Position numbers and translations under genes: made by a program | Shown: in pieces, positions 26,405 to 34,681 of the stretch | Layout of the letters: every line of letters begins with the position of its first letter | How positions within the stretch are numbered: the first letter of the stretch is position 1 | Notes under the pieces: generated by a model | Database searches by the model: none | Seen by the model: the letters and a program-made list of their open reading frames with translations, nothing else | What the model was told of the DNA's origin: nothing | From: Salinimicrobium sp035607535 | Lineage (GTDB): Bacteria > Bacteroidota > Bacteroidia > Flavobacteriales > Flavobacteriaceae | Direction of reading: 5' to 3' | Assembly: GCF_035607535.1 (NCBI RefSeq) | Contig: NZ_JAYDZX010000001.1 | Location: forward strand, 744,001-808,000 | DNA length: 64,000 nucleotides

Positions 26405-28564
26405 ATGAAGATCCCGGCACTACTCTTACTTCTCTTTTCCATCACCTGTTTGCAGGCACAGCACCAATTGAGCGGAACGGTTCAAACAAAATCCGGAAGT
26501 CCGGTTATGGGTGCAATTGTGTATATTGAAGGCAGCTACGATGGTGCAACTACAGATGAACAGGGCAATTTTAAATTCAAAAGTTCTGCCAGCGGGGTGC
26601 AAACCCTGATCGTTTCCTTCATTTCCTATAAAACCTTTCGGAAGGAGATGGAGGTCGCCCAAATGCAGGACCTGCAAATAACCTTGCGTGAAGACGTAAC
26701 TTCTCTGGGAGCTGTAGTGTTAAGTGCAGGAACTTTCTCGGCCGGCGACAATTCTAAATTAAATGTCCTAAAACCACTCGATGTGGTGACCACAGCAGGA
26801 GTAGCGGGAGATTTCATCGCGGCGCTTCAAACCCTGCCCGGTACCCAAAGCGTAGGAGAAGACGGCCGGCTGTTCGTAAGAGGCGGTACAGCCGAAGAAA
26901 CCGGAGTTTACATTGACGGTTTACAGGTTTTTCAGCCATATACTGCTTCGGCAAATAATCTTCCTTCCCGGGGCCGCTACTCCCCTTTTCTGTTCGACGG
27001 GATAACCTTTTCTACAGGTGGCTATTCCGCAGAATACGGGCAGGCACTTTCGAGCGTACTTCTGCTGAATACCATTAATGAGCCGGATCAAACTGAAACA
27101 AATATCTCCTTGATGACAGTGGGCGCAGGACTTGGACATACCCAAAAATGGAAAAGGTCATCCCTTTCGTTCAACACCAGCTATATAAATCTTGCTCCAT
27201 ATCTTGAGCTAATTCCAAACAATGAGCAGGCACATTTCACCAGGCCTTTTCAAAATCTGGGAGGGGAACTGGTCTTTAGAAGGCACTTCAAAAATGGCAT
27301 TTTCAAGTGGTATGCAGCTTACGAAGCTACAGATTTTGAGGTCCTGCAGCCTTCTCTGGAAGACCCCGACCCTCTAAGGTTCGATCTTCAAAATGAGAAT
27401 TTCTACACTAATATGTCATACCGCGGAAGAATCGGAAAAAACTGGAGCTTTAATCCCGGCATTAGCTTTTCAACAAATAGCAATGACATTGAAATAGATG
27501 CGGCTGAAGTAAAGAACTCCGAACTTTCCGCAAACCTTAAACTGAAGATGAGCAAACATTTTAGCAACCGCTTCAAATTGCATTTTGGAGCCGAAAGTGT
27601 GTTGCGCCATTTTTCGGAAGATTATCAGGACCCGGAAGTCAGAGACATTAGCCATGAAATTTCGCCCGATCTGTTTGCTGGCTTTGCTGAGACCGATATG
27701 ATCTATAGCAAAAGTTTTGCTGTAAAACTGGGTCTAAGAAGTACCTATCTCGACCTTCAGGACGAATTTTATCTTGCTCCAAGGGCATCTATGGCTTTGA
27801 AAGCGGGGAAAAACGGTCAGGTTTCCTTTGCCTGGGGGGAATTCCTTCAGCAGGTACCTGTAGATGCATTAAAATATCACGCCACTATTGAACCTGAAGT
27901 TGCAACTCATTACATCCTCAATTACCAGTGGACCAAACCCGGCTACACCTTTAGGGCAGAAACTTATTACAAGCAGTACGATCAACTGCTTAAATACGAT
28001 ACAGAAGATCCCGCTTATAATTCCCTGTTCAGCAACGACGGAAATGGTTTTGCCCGCGGGCTGGACCTTTTCTTCCGGGATAATGAGAGCGTTAAGAATA
28101 TGGAGTATTGGGTTTCCTATAGCTTTATAGATTCAGAACGAAATTTTAAGAATTATCCTGAAGCTGCAACTCCGCAATTCGTAGCCAATCATTCTGCTAG
28201 TCTGGTTACGAAGTACTGGATCGACAGCTGGCAAAGTCAGCTGGGTTTCACCTTTAATTTTTCCTCCGGAAGGCCTTACGAGAATCCAAACACAGCCGGT
28301 TTTCTGAATGAAAAGACGCGGGACTACCACAGCCTTAGTTTTAACTGGGCATACCTGCTAAGCAGGCAGAAGATCCTCTATTTTTCTGTCTCTAATGTTC
28401 TGGGCAGGAAGAATGTCTTTAATTATGAATACGCCAGCACTCCCGGTGAAAACGGACTTTTTGAGAGGCAAGCAATTGCACCTGCAGCCGACAGGTTCTT
28501 CTTCGTGGGCTTCTTCTGGACTATAAGCAGCGATAAGAACAGCAACCAGTTGGACAACCTATAA
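26405..28564 (+). CDS. TonB-dependent outer-membrane receptor with carboxypeptidase-like N-terminal domain
   Basis: A 719-residue protein: signal peptide (ending CLQAQ), CarboxypepD_reg-like domain (about 20-105), plug domain (GDFIAALQTLPG, DGRLFVRGGTAEETGVYIDG), then a beta-barrel ending in an aromatic-rich strand. No SusD partner follows, so it is not a classical polysaccharide-uptake pair; a siderophore, peptide or vitamin ligand is possible. The ATG at 26405 heads the signal peptide; TTG and GTG codons just upstream are rejected. It is the first gene of the cluster that ends with the LytTR regulator. Confidence 0.92.
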   Translation: MKIPALLLLLFSITCLQAQHQLSGTVQTKSGSPVMGAIVYIEGSYDGATTDEQGNFKFKSSASGVQTLIVSFISYKTFRKEMEVAQMQDLQITLREDVTSLGAVVLSAGTFSAGDNSKLNVLKPLDVVTTAGVAGDFIAALQTLPGTQSVGEDGRLFVRGGTAEETGVYIDGLQVFQPYTASANNLPSRGRYSPFLFDGITFSTGGYSAEYGQALSSVLLLNTINEPDQTETNISLMTVGAGLGHTQKWKRSSLSFNTSYINLAPYLELIPNNEQAHFTRPFQNLGGELVFRRHFKNGIFKWYAAYEATDFEVLQPSLEDPDPLRFDLQNENFYTNMSYRGRIGKNWSFNPGISFSTNSNDIEIDAAEVKNSELSANLKLKMSKHFSNRFKLHFGAESVLRHFSEDYQDPEVRDISHEISPDLFAGFAETDMIYSKSFAVKLGLRSTYLDLQDEFYLAPRASMALKAGKNGQVSFAWGEFLQQVPVDALKYHATIEPEVATHYILNYQWTKPGYTFRAETYYKQYDQLLKYDTEDPAYNSLFSNDGNGFARGLDLFFRDNESVKNMEYWVSYSFIDSERNFKNYPEAATPQFVANHSASLVTKYWIDSWQSQLGFTFNFSSGRPYENPNTAGFLNEKTRDYHSLSFNWAYLLSRQKILYFSVSNVLGRKNVFNYEYASTPGENGLFERQAIAPAADRFFFVGFFWTISSDKNSNQLDNL

Positions 28565-28575
28565 TCTGAAAATTT

Positions 28576-28646
28576 ACAGTTCATCCGCAAATTTCTACAG
28601 TTCAGAAAGTAAAAATTCCAAAACAGGCGGGTTATAACAACATTTG
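28576..28646 (+). promoter_or_regulatory. LytTR-type operator and promoter of the periplasmic TPR gene
   Basis: ACAGTTCAT (28576-28584) and ACAGTTCAG (28597-28605) are two near-identical boxes with a 12-base spacer. TTTG of AACATTTG (28639-28646) starts 38 bases after the second box, as in front of the TonB-receptor gene. The promoter lies in the gap between the two genes, so the second part of the cluster can be transcribed separately. Confidence 0.7.
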
Positions 28647-28673
28647 AAATATAATTTTAAAAAGATCAAAAAA

Positions 28674-29321
28674 ATGAAAGCAATTATCCACACCTTAGTC
28701 ATGAGCCTGGCCACCTTTATTGCCGCTCATTCTCAAACCCAATTTGACACAGGAATGCAACAAGCCTTTGAACTTTGGCAACAAGGGGAAACTTCCCAGG
28801 CTGCAAATCTATTTGAGCGAATAGGTCGCGCCGAAGAGCAGGAATGGCTACCGTTTTATTATGCAGCTCAGATCCAGATCGTTGAGAGTTTTGAGATGAC
28901 CGATCGTGCACAAAAGGAGGAGCAGTTAAAGAAAGCTCAGGGCCTGTTGAACGACGCAAAGGCTATCGCAGGTAATGATGATGTAGAACTTAAAGTTCTT
29001 CAGGCAATGCTGCACACCTCCTACATCACCCTTGATCCTTCCATGTATGGAATGAAGCTTTCCCCTGTAATCACAAACCTCTATGCTACTGCAGCTTCAG
29101 AAGCACCAGAGAATCCGAGGGTAGCACTTTCGAGAACTGAATGGAATATTGGTTCGGCTAATTTCTTCGGAGAAGATCCTGCCAAATTTTGTCCCGATTT
29201 AGAAGCGGCCCTTCTCCTGTTCCAAGATGAAGAACCAGACGAAGCATATGCGCCGCGCTGGGGAAAAGACAGGACCTTGGGCTTAATTGCCCAGATCTGT
29301 GAAAAAAAGAGCAATGAGTAA
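28674..29321 (+). CDS. Periplasmic TPR-like protein
   Basis: A 215-residue protein with a signal peptide (MKAIIHTLVMSLATFIAAHSQ) and helical repeats. FDTGMQQAFELWQQGETSQAANLFERIGR is TPR-like and a DPSMYGMKLSPV segment follows. Similar small proteins accompany TonB receptors in Bacteroidota. The ATG at 28674 precedes the signal peptide; an in-frame TTG at 28644 overlaps the promoter element and is rejected. It lies between the receptor and the LytS kinase and may relay ligand state or act in energy transfer; this is inference. Confidence 0.75.
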   Translation: MKAIIHTLVMSLATFIAAHSQTQFDTGMQQAFELWQQGETSQAANLFERIGRAEEQEWLPFYYAAQIQIVESFEMTDRAQKEEQLKKAQGLLNDAKAIAGNDDVELKVLQAMLHTSYITLDPSMYGMKLSPVITNLYATAASEAPENPRVALSRTEWNIGSANFFGEDPAKFCPDLEAALLLFQDEEPDEAYAPRWGKDRTLGLIAQICEKKSNE

Positions 29322-29331
29322 TGACATTTTT
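29320..29331. repeat. Gene-end palindrome, copy 3 (short left arm)
   Basis: AATGACATTTTT, overlapping the stop codon of the TPR gene; the left arm has lost three A. Confidence 0.6.
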
Positions 29332-29400
29332 CACAACTAATGACGGCAAACTCTTTAAATTATCAAAAAAGAAATAGAAATTAGCACAAAACCCGGGAAA

Positions 29401-30726
29401 ATGAGAATTATTCTAAAAGTATTAAAGATATCTGTTGTCATCTGCCTGGTGGTTATGTCTCTTAATTTGTTCTTTGGAGGATTAAATTTTCCGGCGTTAC
29501 TGGAAGTTAGAACCTGGAGTATCTATTTTTTTTACTGCTTTATACTTACCCTGGCGAATGGGTTATACTTCACATTTTTTGAAAAAAAGATAGGCTGGGA
29601 AAACTCTACTTTAAACAGGGTCCTCCTGGCGGCAGCCGGATCTGTCATCCTTACCCTGGTTGCCTATTTCTTTTGCCGGCTGGTGGATGAGACCCTCTTT
29701 CAGGGAGAAAGTTTGCAGTCGTTCCTTAAAAATGAAAGGGCACGATACTACCTTTTTCCGCTCCTGTTCACAGCTGTTGTCTCTCTTGTCTTTCACCTCA
29801 TATATTTCTATAAGGCCCTGCAGGAAAGAAAAGTTACTGAACAAAAGATCATAGCAGGAACAGCTTCGGCGAAGTTTGAAAGCTTAAAAAACCAGATAGA
29901 TCCCCATTTTTTGTTCAACAGCCTTAACGTACTGACCTCTTTAATAGACGAAAACCCGGAAAAGGCTCAAAAATTCACAACTTCCCTCTCCAAGATCTAT
30001 CGCTATGTGCTGGAACAAAAAGACAAAGAGCTGGTAAGCCTGGAGGAGGAGCTTTCTTTTGCCGTGACCTATATGAACCTCCTAAAAATGAGGTTTGAGA
30101 ATAGTCTTTATTACCAGGTGCCGGAAGCATTAAAACTTTCGGGAGCTAAAGTTGTACCACTTTCATTGCAACTCCTGCTGGAAAACACGGTGAAACATAA
30201 TGTGCTAAGCGAAGCAAGACCACTACACATCAAGATCTATGAAGAGAATGGTTATCTCGTGGTAGAGAACAATTTTCAGAAGAAGGAAGTTCTTGGCAAC
30301 AGAAACGGAGTAGGTCTTCAAAACATTGTGAACCGGTATTCCCTTGTTACTCAGCGGAAGGTACTGATTGATAAGAACGCTGAGAGATTTGCAGTAAAAC
30401 TGCCACTATTAACCAAACAGATTACAGTTATGAAAACCGAACAAATTCAGGAAAATAACTCTTATTACCGTGCCAAACAAAGAGTAAAGGAGCTAAAGGA
30501 ATTTTATGGAAATCTTATTTCCTATTGTGTAGTCATACCTCTTCTTATTTTTATCAATTATCGCACGTATTGGGAATTCCAGTGGTTCTGGTTTCCCATG
30601 TTAGGTTGGGGACTAGGACTTACCTTACACGGATTTTCTGTCTTTGGCTATGGCTCCCGGTGGGAGGAAAAGAAGATCAGGGAAATAATGGAAAAAGAAC
30701 AACAAAAAAGTAAGTCATGGAACTAA
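29401..30726 (+). CDS. LytS-type histidine kinase with C-terminal 2TM domain
   Basis: A 441-residue kinase: four membrane helices (about 5-140), His_kinase domain with phospho-acceptor His169 in QIDPHFLFNSLNVL, and a degenerate ATPase domain (LLLENTVKHN, NRNGVGLQNIVNRY). From about residue 355 a 2TM domain follows (SYYRAKQRVKELKEFYGNLISYC, two helices, then SRWEEKKIREIMEKEQ). The kinase thus has membrane segments at both ends. Its stop overlaps the start of a separate 2TM gene by ten bases, and the LytTR regulator follows. It is the cognate kinase of that regulator by context. Confidence 0.92.
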   Translation: MRIILKVLKISVVICLVVMSLNLFFGGLNFPALLEVRTWSIYFFYCFILTLANGLYFTFFEKKIGWENSTLNRVLLAAAGSVILTLVAYFFCRLVDETLFQGESLQSFLKNERARYYLFPLLFTAVVSLVFHLIYFYKALQERKVTEQKIIAGTASAKFESLKNQIDPHFLFNSLNVLTSLIDENPEKAQKFTTSLSKIYRYVLEQKDKELVSLEEELSFAVTYMNLLKMRFENSLYYQVPEALKLSGAKVVPLSLQLLLENTVKHNVLSEARPLHIKIYEENGYLVVENNFQKKEVLGNRNGVGLQNIVNRYSLVTQRKVLIDKNAERFAVKLPLLTKQITVMKTEQIQENNSYYRAKQRVKELKEFYGNLISYCVVIPLLIFINYRTYWEFQWFWFPMLGWGLGLTLHGFSVFGYGSRWEEKKIREIMEKEQQKSKSWN

Positions 30727-31040
30727 ATGAACCCAATTACACTGAAAGTCTTGAATACCAGCGGGCAGTGAAAAAAGTCAAGGCTTTAAAGGGATTTTAC
30801 GGCCACCTGGCGGTTTACCTTATCATTAATATTCTCCTGCTTTTTGTCTACACAAGGGAGGAAGGTCTTAAAGAAGGACTTCAGGATCTTTCTAATTATT
30901 TTACTGCTTTCTTTTGGGGAATAGGTTTGGTAGCCCATGCTGCCGGAGTCTTTATGCCAAACATACTTTTTGGAAGAGCATGGGAGGAGCGAAAGATCAG
31001 AGAGCTTATGGAAAAGGAAAAACGAAATAGCTGGGAATAA
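30717..31040 (+). CDS. Stand-alone 2TM-domain protein
   Basis: A 107-residue protein with the same layout as the kinase tail before it: YQRAVKKVKALKGFYGHLAVYL, two membrane helices, and AWEERKIRELMEKEKRNSWE. It overlaps the kinase by ten bases and ends ten bases before the LytTR regulator, so the three are co-translated. Its likeness to the kinase tail suggests hetero-association or a duplicated sensing module. Confidence 0.88.
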   Translation: MELNEPNYTESLEYQRAVKKVKALKGFYGHLAVYLIINILLLFVYTREEGLKEGLQDLSNYFTAFFWGIGLVAHAAGVFMPNILFGRAWEERKIRELMEKEKRNSWE

Positions 31041-31050
31041 AGAATCACTT

Positions 31051-31803
31051 ATGATAAACGCAGTTATTGTAGAAGACGAAAAACCCGCAGCACGCCGCCT
31101 GCAACGTATGCTGGAAAAGCTGGATGTGCAGGTGGTCGCAACCCTAAATTCGGTTGAAGAGGCTACCAAATGGTTCCTGCAACACGAGCATCCCGAATTG
31201 ATCTTTTTGGATATTCAGCTTAGCGACGGTCTCTCCTTCGAGATCTTCGAAAATGTAGAAATTGGGTGTTGCATCATCTTTACGACGGCCTATGATGAAT
31301 ACGCCCTGCAGGCTTTCAAGCTCAACAGTATTGATTATCTCTTGAAGCCAATTGATGATGAGGAGCTGGAAACAGCCATCGTAAAATTCAGGAAGACCCG
31401 TCACTCCTCCCCTGCCGCAATCGATCTTAAAAACCTGAAGAACCTGCTCAATCTGCCTACTTCAGATTATCGAAAACGCTTCAGCATCCAGGTGGGACAG
31501 CATTTGAAGCTCATCAATTCTGAAGAGATAAGTTGTTTTTATTCAGAAAATAAAGGCACCTACCTGCACACCACAGAAAACCGAAGTTATCTGCTCGATA
31601 GTAGCCTTGATAAGCTGGAGCAGGAGTTGGATCCCGAGAAATTCTTTAGGGTGAGCCGCAAGTTTATCATCAGGATGAAAGATATAAAAGATATCATCAC
31701 CTATTCCAATCAGCGACTGGAGGTGCGGCTTGAGCATTACGATGATCAACAGATCATCGTGAGCCGGGAACGGGTAAAGATCTTTAAGGAGTGGCTGGAA
31801 TGA
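31051..31803 (+). CDS. LytTR-family response regulator
   Basis: A 250-residue regulator: receiver (Asp54 in LIFLDIQL, T in IIFTTAYDEYA, KPI switch lysine in YLLKPIDDEE) and LytTR DNA-binding domain (about 145-250, with FFRVSRKFIIRMKDI). The frame is open back to 30937, but the family start MINAVIVEDEKPAARR fixes the ATG at 31051. It is the last gene of the cluster and the natural candidate to bind the 21-bp-period boxes upstream of the TonB-receptor and TPR genes. Confidence 0.93.
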   Translation: MINAVIVEDEKPAARRLQRMLEKLDVQVVATLNSVEEATKWFLQHEHPELIFLDIQLSDGLSFEIFENVEIGCCIIFTTAYDEYALQAFKLNSIDYLLKPIDDEELETAIVKFRKTRHSSPAAIDLKNLKNLLNLPTSDYRKRFSIQVGQHLKLINSEEISCFYSENKGTYLHTTENRSYLLDSSLDKLEQELDPEKFFRVSRKFIIRMKDIKDIITYSNQRLEVRLEHYDDQQIIVSRERVKIFKEWLE

Positions 31804-31809
31804 CCTTCC

Positions 31810-31824
31810 AAAAATGACATTTTT
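31810..31824. repeat. 15-bp gene-end palindrome, copy 4
   Basis: AAAAATGACATTTTT seven bases after the stop of the LytTR gene, with the same flanking TTTTTAG as copy 1. Confidence 0.85.
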
Positions 31825-31852
31825 AGAACCTCTTTTTGGGGAAATCCTGAAA

Positions 31853-31883
31853 AGAAAAAGCACCTTCCTATCCGGAGGTGCTT
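31853..31883 (-). terminator. Terminator of the DUF4494 gene
   Basis: AAGCACCT (31858-31865) and AGGTGCTT (31876-31883) form an 8-bp stem. The T-rich tract follows on the minus strand (CTTTTTCTTTT), so it serves the minus-strand gene. Confidence 0.8.
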
Positions 31884-31911
31884 CTTCCTGATTTGATAAG
31901 CAGTGATTTTT

Positions 31912-32403
31912 TTAAACCACAACTTCGCTTTCCTCTTTTGTAGATTCCAGGTTCCCAGCCGGCTCTTCTTCGCCGCTAAAGTATGGAAACACATCTACGA
32001 TGGGAGACTCGGTAATTGATGGGATGGTGTAATCTCCCATAGTATTGGCCATGGCTGTGGTGGTGTTCTCAAAAGCCTCCTTTACATCATTGGCCTGCAC
32101 CAGCATATACATGTTGGTCTTTTTCTCCTTTCCGCTTTCCTCGTCGAGAGCAATAAGTGATATTTTTGATTTGAACCAGCGATCTGAATTTTCAAAAGGA
32201 TGTACTTCAGAAAAGTTCGCCACTTTAATATTCATGATTCTAAACTCTTCGCTGGTATAGGCAGTCATTTCTTCGCTTATCCTCGCTTCGGCTTCAGTAT
32301 AAGATACCGCATCCAGAAGATAGGTGTCTGTAGTTACTTTCTGCTCTCCTGTTTCATGTGTTTTTCTGTATTTCACCTTACATTCATACCAAATTACGCT
32401 CAT
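31912..32403 (-). CDS. DUF4494 family protein
   Basis: A 163-residue cytoplasmic protein. MSVIWYECKVKYRKTHETGEQKVTTDTYLLDAVSYTEAEARI and NMYMLVQANDVKEAFENTTTAM are family-typical stretches. Members are found only in Bacteroidota as far as I know; the function is unknown. The C-terminus is acidic. Single gene with its own terminator. Confidence 0.88.
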   Translation of the reverse strand: MSVIWYECKVKYRKTHETGEQKVTTDTYLLDAVSYTEAEARISEEMTAYTSEEFRIMNIKVANFSEVHPFENSDRWFKSKISLIALDEESGKEKKTNMYMLVQANDVKEAFENTTTAMANTMGDYTIPSITESPIVDVFPYFSGEEEPAGNLESTKEESEVVV

Positions 32404-32655
32404 AATAATCTTTTTTAGGGAGCCAAAAATAGGATTTCTAGAAGGCCTTCAGAACAAAATAGCCGCAGAGATATTCACAATTTTCTCTCCGGAAAATCAT
32501 GACCAATAGAAACACCTGAAACTGAAGGGGATTTTAAGCTACAAATTGTCTACTGAAAAAATTCTTCAGATCTGTGCCGAAGCTGACGAAGAACAGGAAT
32601 AAAAAGTTCCCTTTTTGGAGCTTTAGTATTCTAAAAGGTGAAACAAAAATGAGAA

Positions 32656-33285
32656 TTAAAAAAGATATTCCAAACCTCCATAGATGACAGAAGAACTCAC
32701 AGAATTATCTCTCTTCAAAATGCCAAACAAGTATCTCCCTGTCAAATTGAATTTGGGACTCAGTCTAAATCCGAGACCGGCCGAGATGCCGGCATCAACT
32801 CTATCATAGTCTTCGAAGGTAGAACTGTGGGGTCCAAAAGAGCTTTGTTTCACCTCCTCTTTTTGACGTAGAAGATAACCGAGTTGCAGGCCAAGCTCCG
32901 AATAAAAGATCCTGAACATATCATATCTTAATACTACCGGCAGTTCCAGGAAAGATTCTGTTCTAACTGCCTGGTAGTCCAGTTCTGAATTGGGATCATT
33001 AATATTAAAACCGTCAATCTCAATTCCTGTATTGCGGTGAGAAAAAAGAATTTCGGGCTGTAGGTTGAGCTTATTCGACAGCCTGACCTCTGCCAAACCT
33101 CCAAAAAAGAATCCGGCTTTTAGATTATAATCAATAGAATTTCTTCCATCCATTTCCAGGCGATCCCTAAAGGTAGAAGCATTCGCACCTCCCTTTATTC
33201 CCCAGGAAACTTCGGCCTCCTGTCCCTTGGCCGGGAAGATTAAAAATAATAACGCAGTAATAACAGCAACAAGAACCTTTTCCAT
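32656..33285 (-). CDS. Outer-membrane beta-barrel (PorT-like) protein
   Basis: A 209-residue protein with a signal peptide (FLIFPAKGQE) and alternating beta strands: WGIKGGANASTF, LNLQPEILFSHRN, LELPVVLRYDMF, LGLQLGYLLRQKE and a C-terminal strand ending in Phe. This is the common small porin-family barrel of Bacteroidota. Role unknown. It diverges from arsM. Confidence 0.85.
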   Translation of the reverse strand: MEKVLVAVITALLFLIFPAKGQEAEVSWGIKGGANASTFRDRLEMDGRNSIDYNLKAGFFFGGLAEVRLSNKLNLQPEILFSHRNTGIEIDGFNINDPNSELDYQAVRTESFLELPVVLRYDMFRIFYSELGLQLGYLLRQKEEVKQSSFGPHSSTFEDYDRVDAGISAGLGFRLSPKFNLTGRYLFGILKRDNSVSSSVIYGGLEYLF

Positions 33286-33411
33286 TGTAGGAAGTTTGGG
33301 ATTTTTTTGCTGTAGGGGAAGCGCAGCAAAGGTAAGAATTAACTTTACTTTAAGAGGTGCAGGAGCATTTTAATCTCATAAAATTATTTGATGTTAGCTC
33401 CTTTTATCGTA

Positions 33412-33423
33412 ATATTGCAATAT
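33412..33423. promoter_or_regulatory. Palindromic operator candidate upstream of arsM
   Basis: ATATTGCAATAT is a perfect 12-bp palindrome 36 bases before the arsM start, within TCGTAATATTGCAATATATC, overlapping a TAATATTG that resembles a -7 element. ArsR-type repressors bind similar AT-rich palindromes, but no arsR gene lies in the window. Confidence 0.5.
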
Positions 33424-33458
33424 ATCTACCAAACATCTTGTAAATAAAATCTAGTGCA

Positions 33459-34349
33459 ATGAAAAACCAACAGCAATTAAAAGATTTAGTCAAAGAACGC
33501 TATTCCAGAATAGCGGCACAGGGGAAAGCAGAGAATGCTGCCTCCTGCTGCGGAGCAACTACTCCTTCCAATAAGGTTTATAACATCATGATGGACGATT
33601 ATACCGGCACCGATGGCTACATTGAAGACGCCGATCTGGGACTCGGTTGTGGTCTTCCCATTGCATTTGCCGGTATTCAACCCGGGGATACAGTGATTGA
33701 TCTTGGCTCGGGAGCAGGTAACGACTGTTTTGTAGCCCGTCATGAAACCGGTGCAACAGGTAAGGTAATTGGTATTGACTTTACTCCGGCAATGATAAAT
33801 AAAGCCCGGATAAATGCCGGGAAACTGGGCTTTAATAATGTAGAGTTCCGCGAAGGAGACATTGATGACATGCCGGTGAATGATAATAGTGCCAATGTGG
33901 TCGTAAGTAATTGCGTCTTAAACCTGGTTCCCGATAAACAAAAGGTGTTTAAAGAGATCTTCAGAGTTTTGAAGCCCGGCGGTCATTTTAGTATTTCAGA
34001 TATCGTACTGGTGGGTGAACTGCCCGAAGCCCTGCGCGAAGATGCCGAAATGTATGCGGGTTGTGTGGCCGGTGCCATTCCAAAAAAAGACTATTTAGGT
34101 TTTATAGAAGATACTGGCTTCACCGGAACAAAAATTCAAAAGGAGAAACCAATTTCTATACCTGATGATATCCTGGAGAAATACCTTTCTCAGGAAGAAT
34201 TGGCCGAATTCAGGAAAGGCAAGACAGGGATCTTTAGCATCACCGTGTATGCAGAGAAACCAGGAGTTAATAAAGACAAACCCAAACTAAAAATGGCTGA
34301 CCTTCAAAACGAAGAAGCCTGTTGTGCCCCGGATTCGGGATGTTGTTAG
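33459..34349 (+). CDS. arsM: Arsenite S-adenosylmethionine methyltransferase
   Basis: A 296-residue cytoplasmic enzyme that methylates As(III). VIDLGSGAGNDC (79-90) is the SAM site, and GLGCGLPIAFA, VVSNCVLNLVPDK and AGCVAGAIP carry Cys64, Cys152 and Cys202. The 50-residue gap between the last two is the same as in characterised ArsM arsenic ligands. Extra cysteine pairs at 30-31 and at the C-terminus (ACCAPDSGCC) fit a thiol-rich arsenic binder. No other ars gene is nearby. Confidence 0.94.
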   Translation: MKNQQQLKDLVKERYSRIAAQGKAENAASCCGATTPSNKVYNIMMDDYTGTDGYIEDADLGLGCGLPIAFAGIQPGDTVIDLGSGAGNDCFVARHETGATGKVIGIDFTPAMINKARINAGKLGFNNVEFREGDIDDMPVNDNSANVVVSNCVLNLVPDKQKVFKEIFRVLKPGGHFSISDIVLVGELPEALREDAEMYAGCVAGAIPKKDYLGFIEDTGFTGTKIQKEKPISIPDDILEKYLSQEELAEFRKGKTGIFSITVYAEKPGVNKDKPKLKMADLQNEEACCAPDSGCC

Positions 34350-34359
34350 TACCTCTCTG

Positions 34360-34681
34360 CCGGCAGTTCGGGTAGCGGTCAATTCAAGTAGCCGTCAGTT
34401 CGAGTGATTTCTTTTGAAGCGAGAGCGAAAAAAGAAATTATCGGGAACGAGGCTTCAACCAAGGTCCGTCATTCTCGATACAAATTGATCCTGCTGTCGC
34501 AGTCTCAGTTCACTCGAACTGACGGGGAAATGCTGTGCCGTCAGTTCGAATAGCCGTCAATTCAAGTAGCCGTCAGTTCGAGTGATTTCTTTTGAAGCGA
34601 GAGCGAGAAAAGAAATTGTATCGGGAACAGAGGCCTTGAAACAATCTCGTTCCCGATAAACTCAACTCCTATGACCCCGTA
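34360..34681 (+). repeat. Tandem 178-bp intergenic repeat with internal inverted repeats
   Basis: CCGGCAGTTCG at 34360 and CCGTCAGTTCG at 34538 begin two copies with a 178-base period; the second is partial. In the first, CCGTCAGTTCGAGTG (34392-34406) and its exact complement CACTCGAACTGACGG (34511-34525) enclose ATTTCTTTT..AAAGAAAT and TATCGGGAAC-type arms. The second copy has TATCGGGAAC paired with GTTCCCGATA. The whole 332-base gap between arsM and the next gene is made of this element. Related copies lie at 20038 and 20199. Confidence 0.85.
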
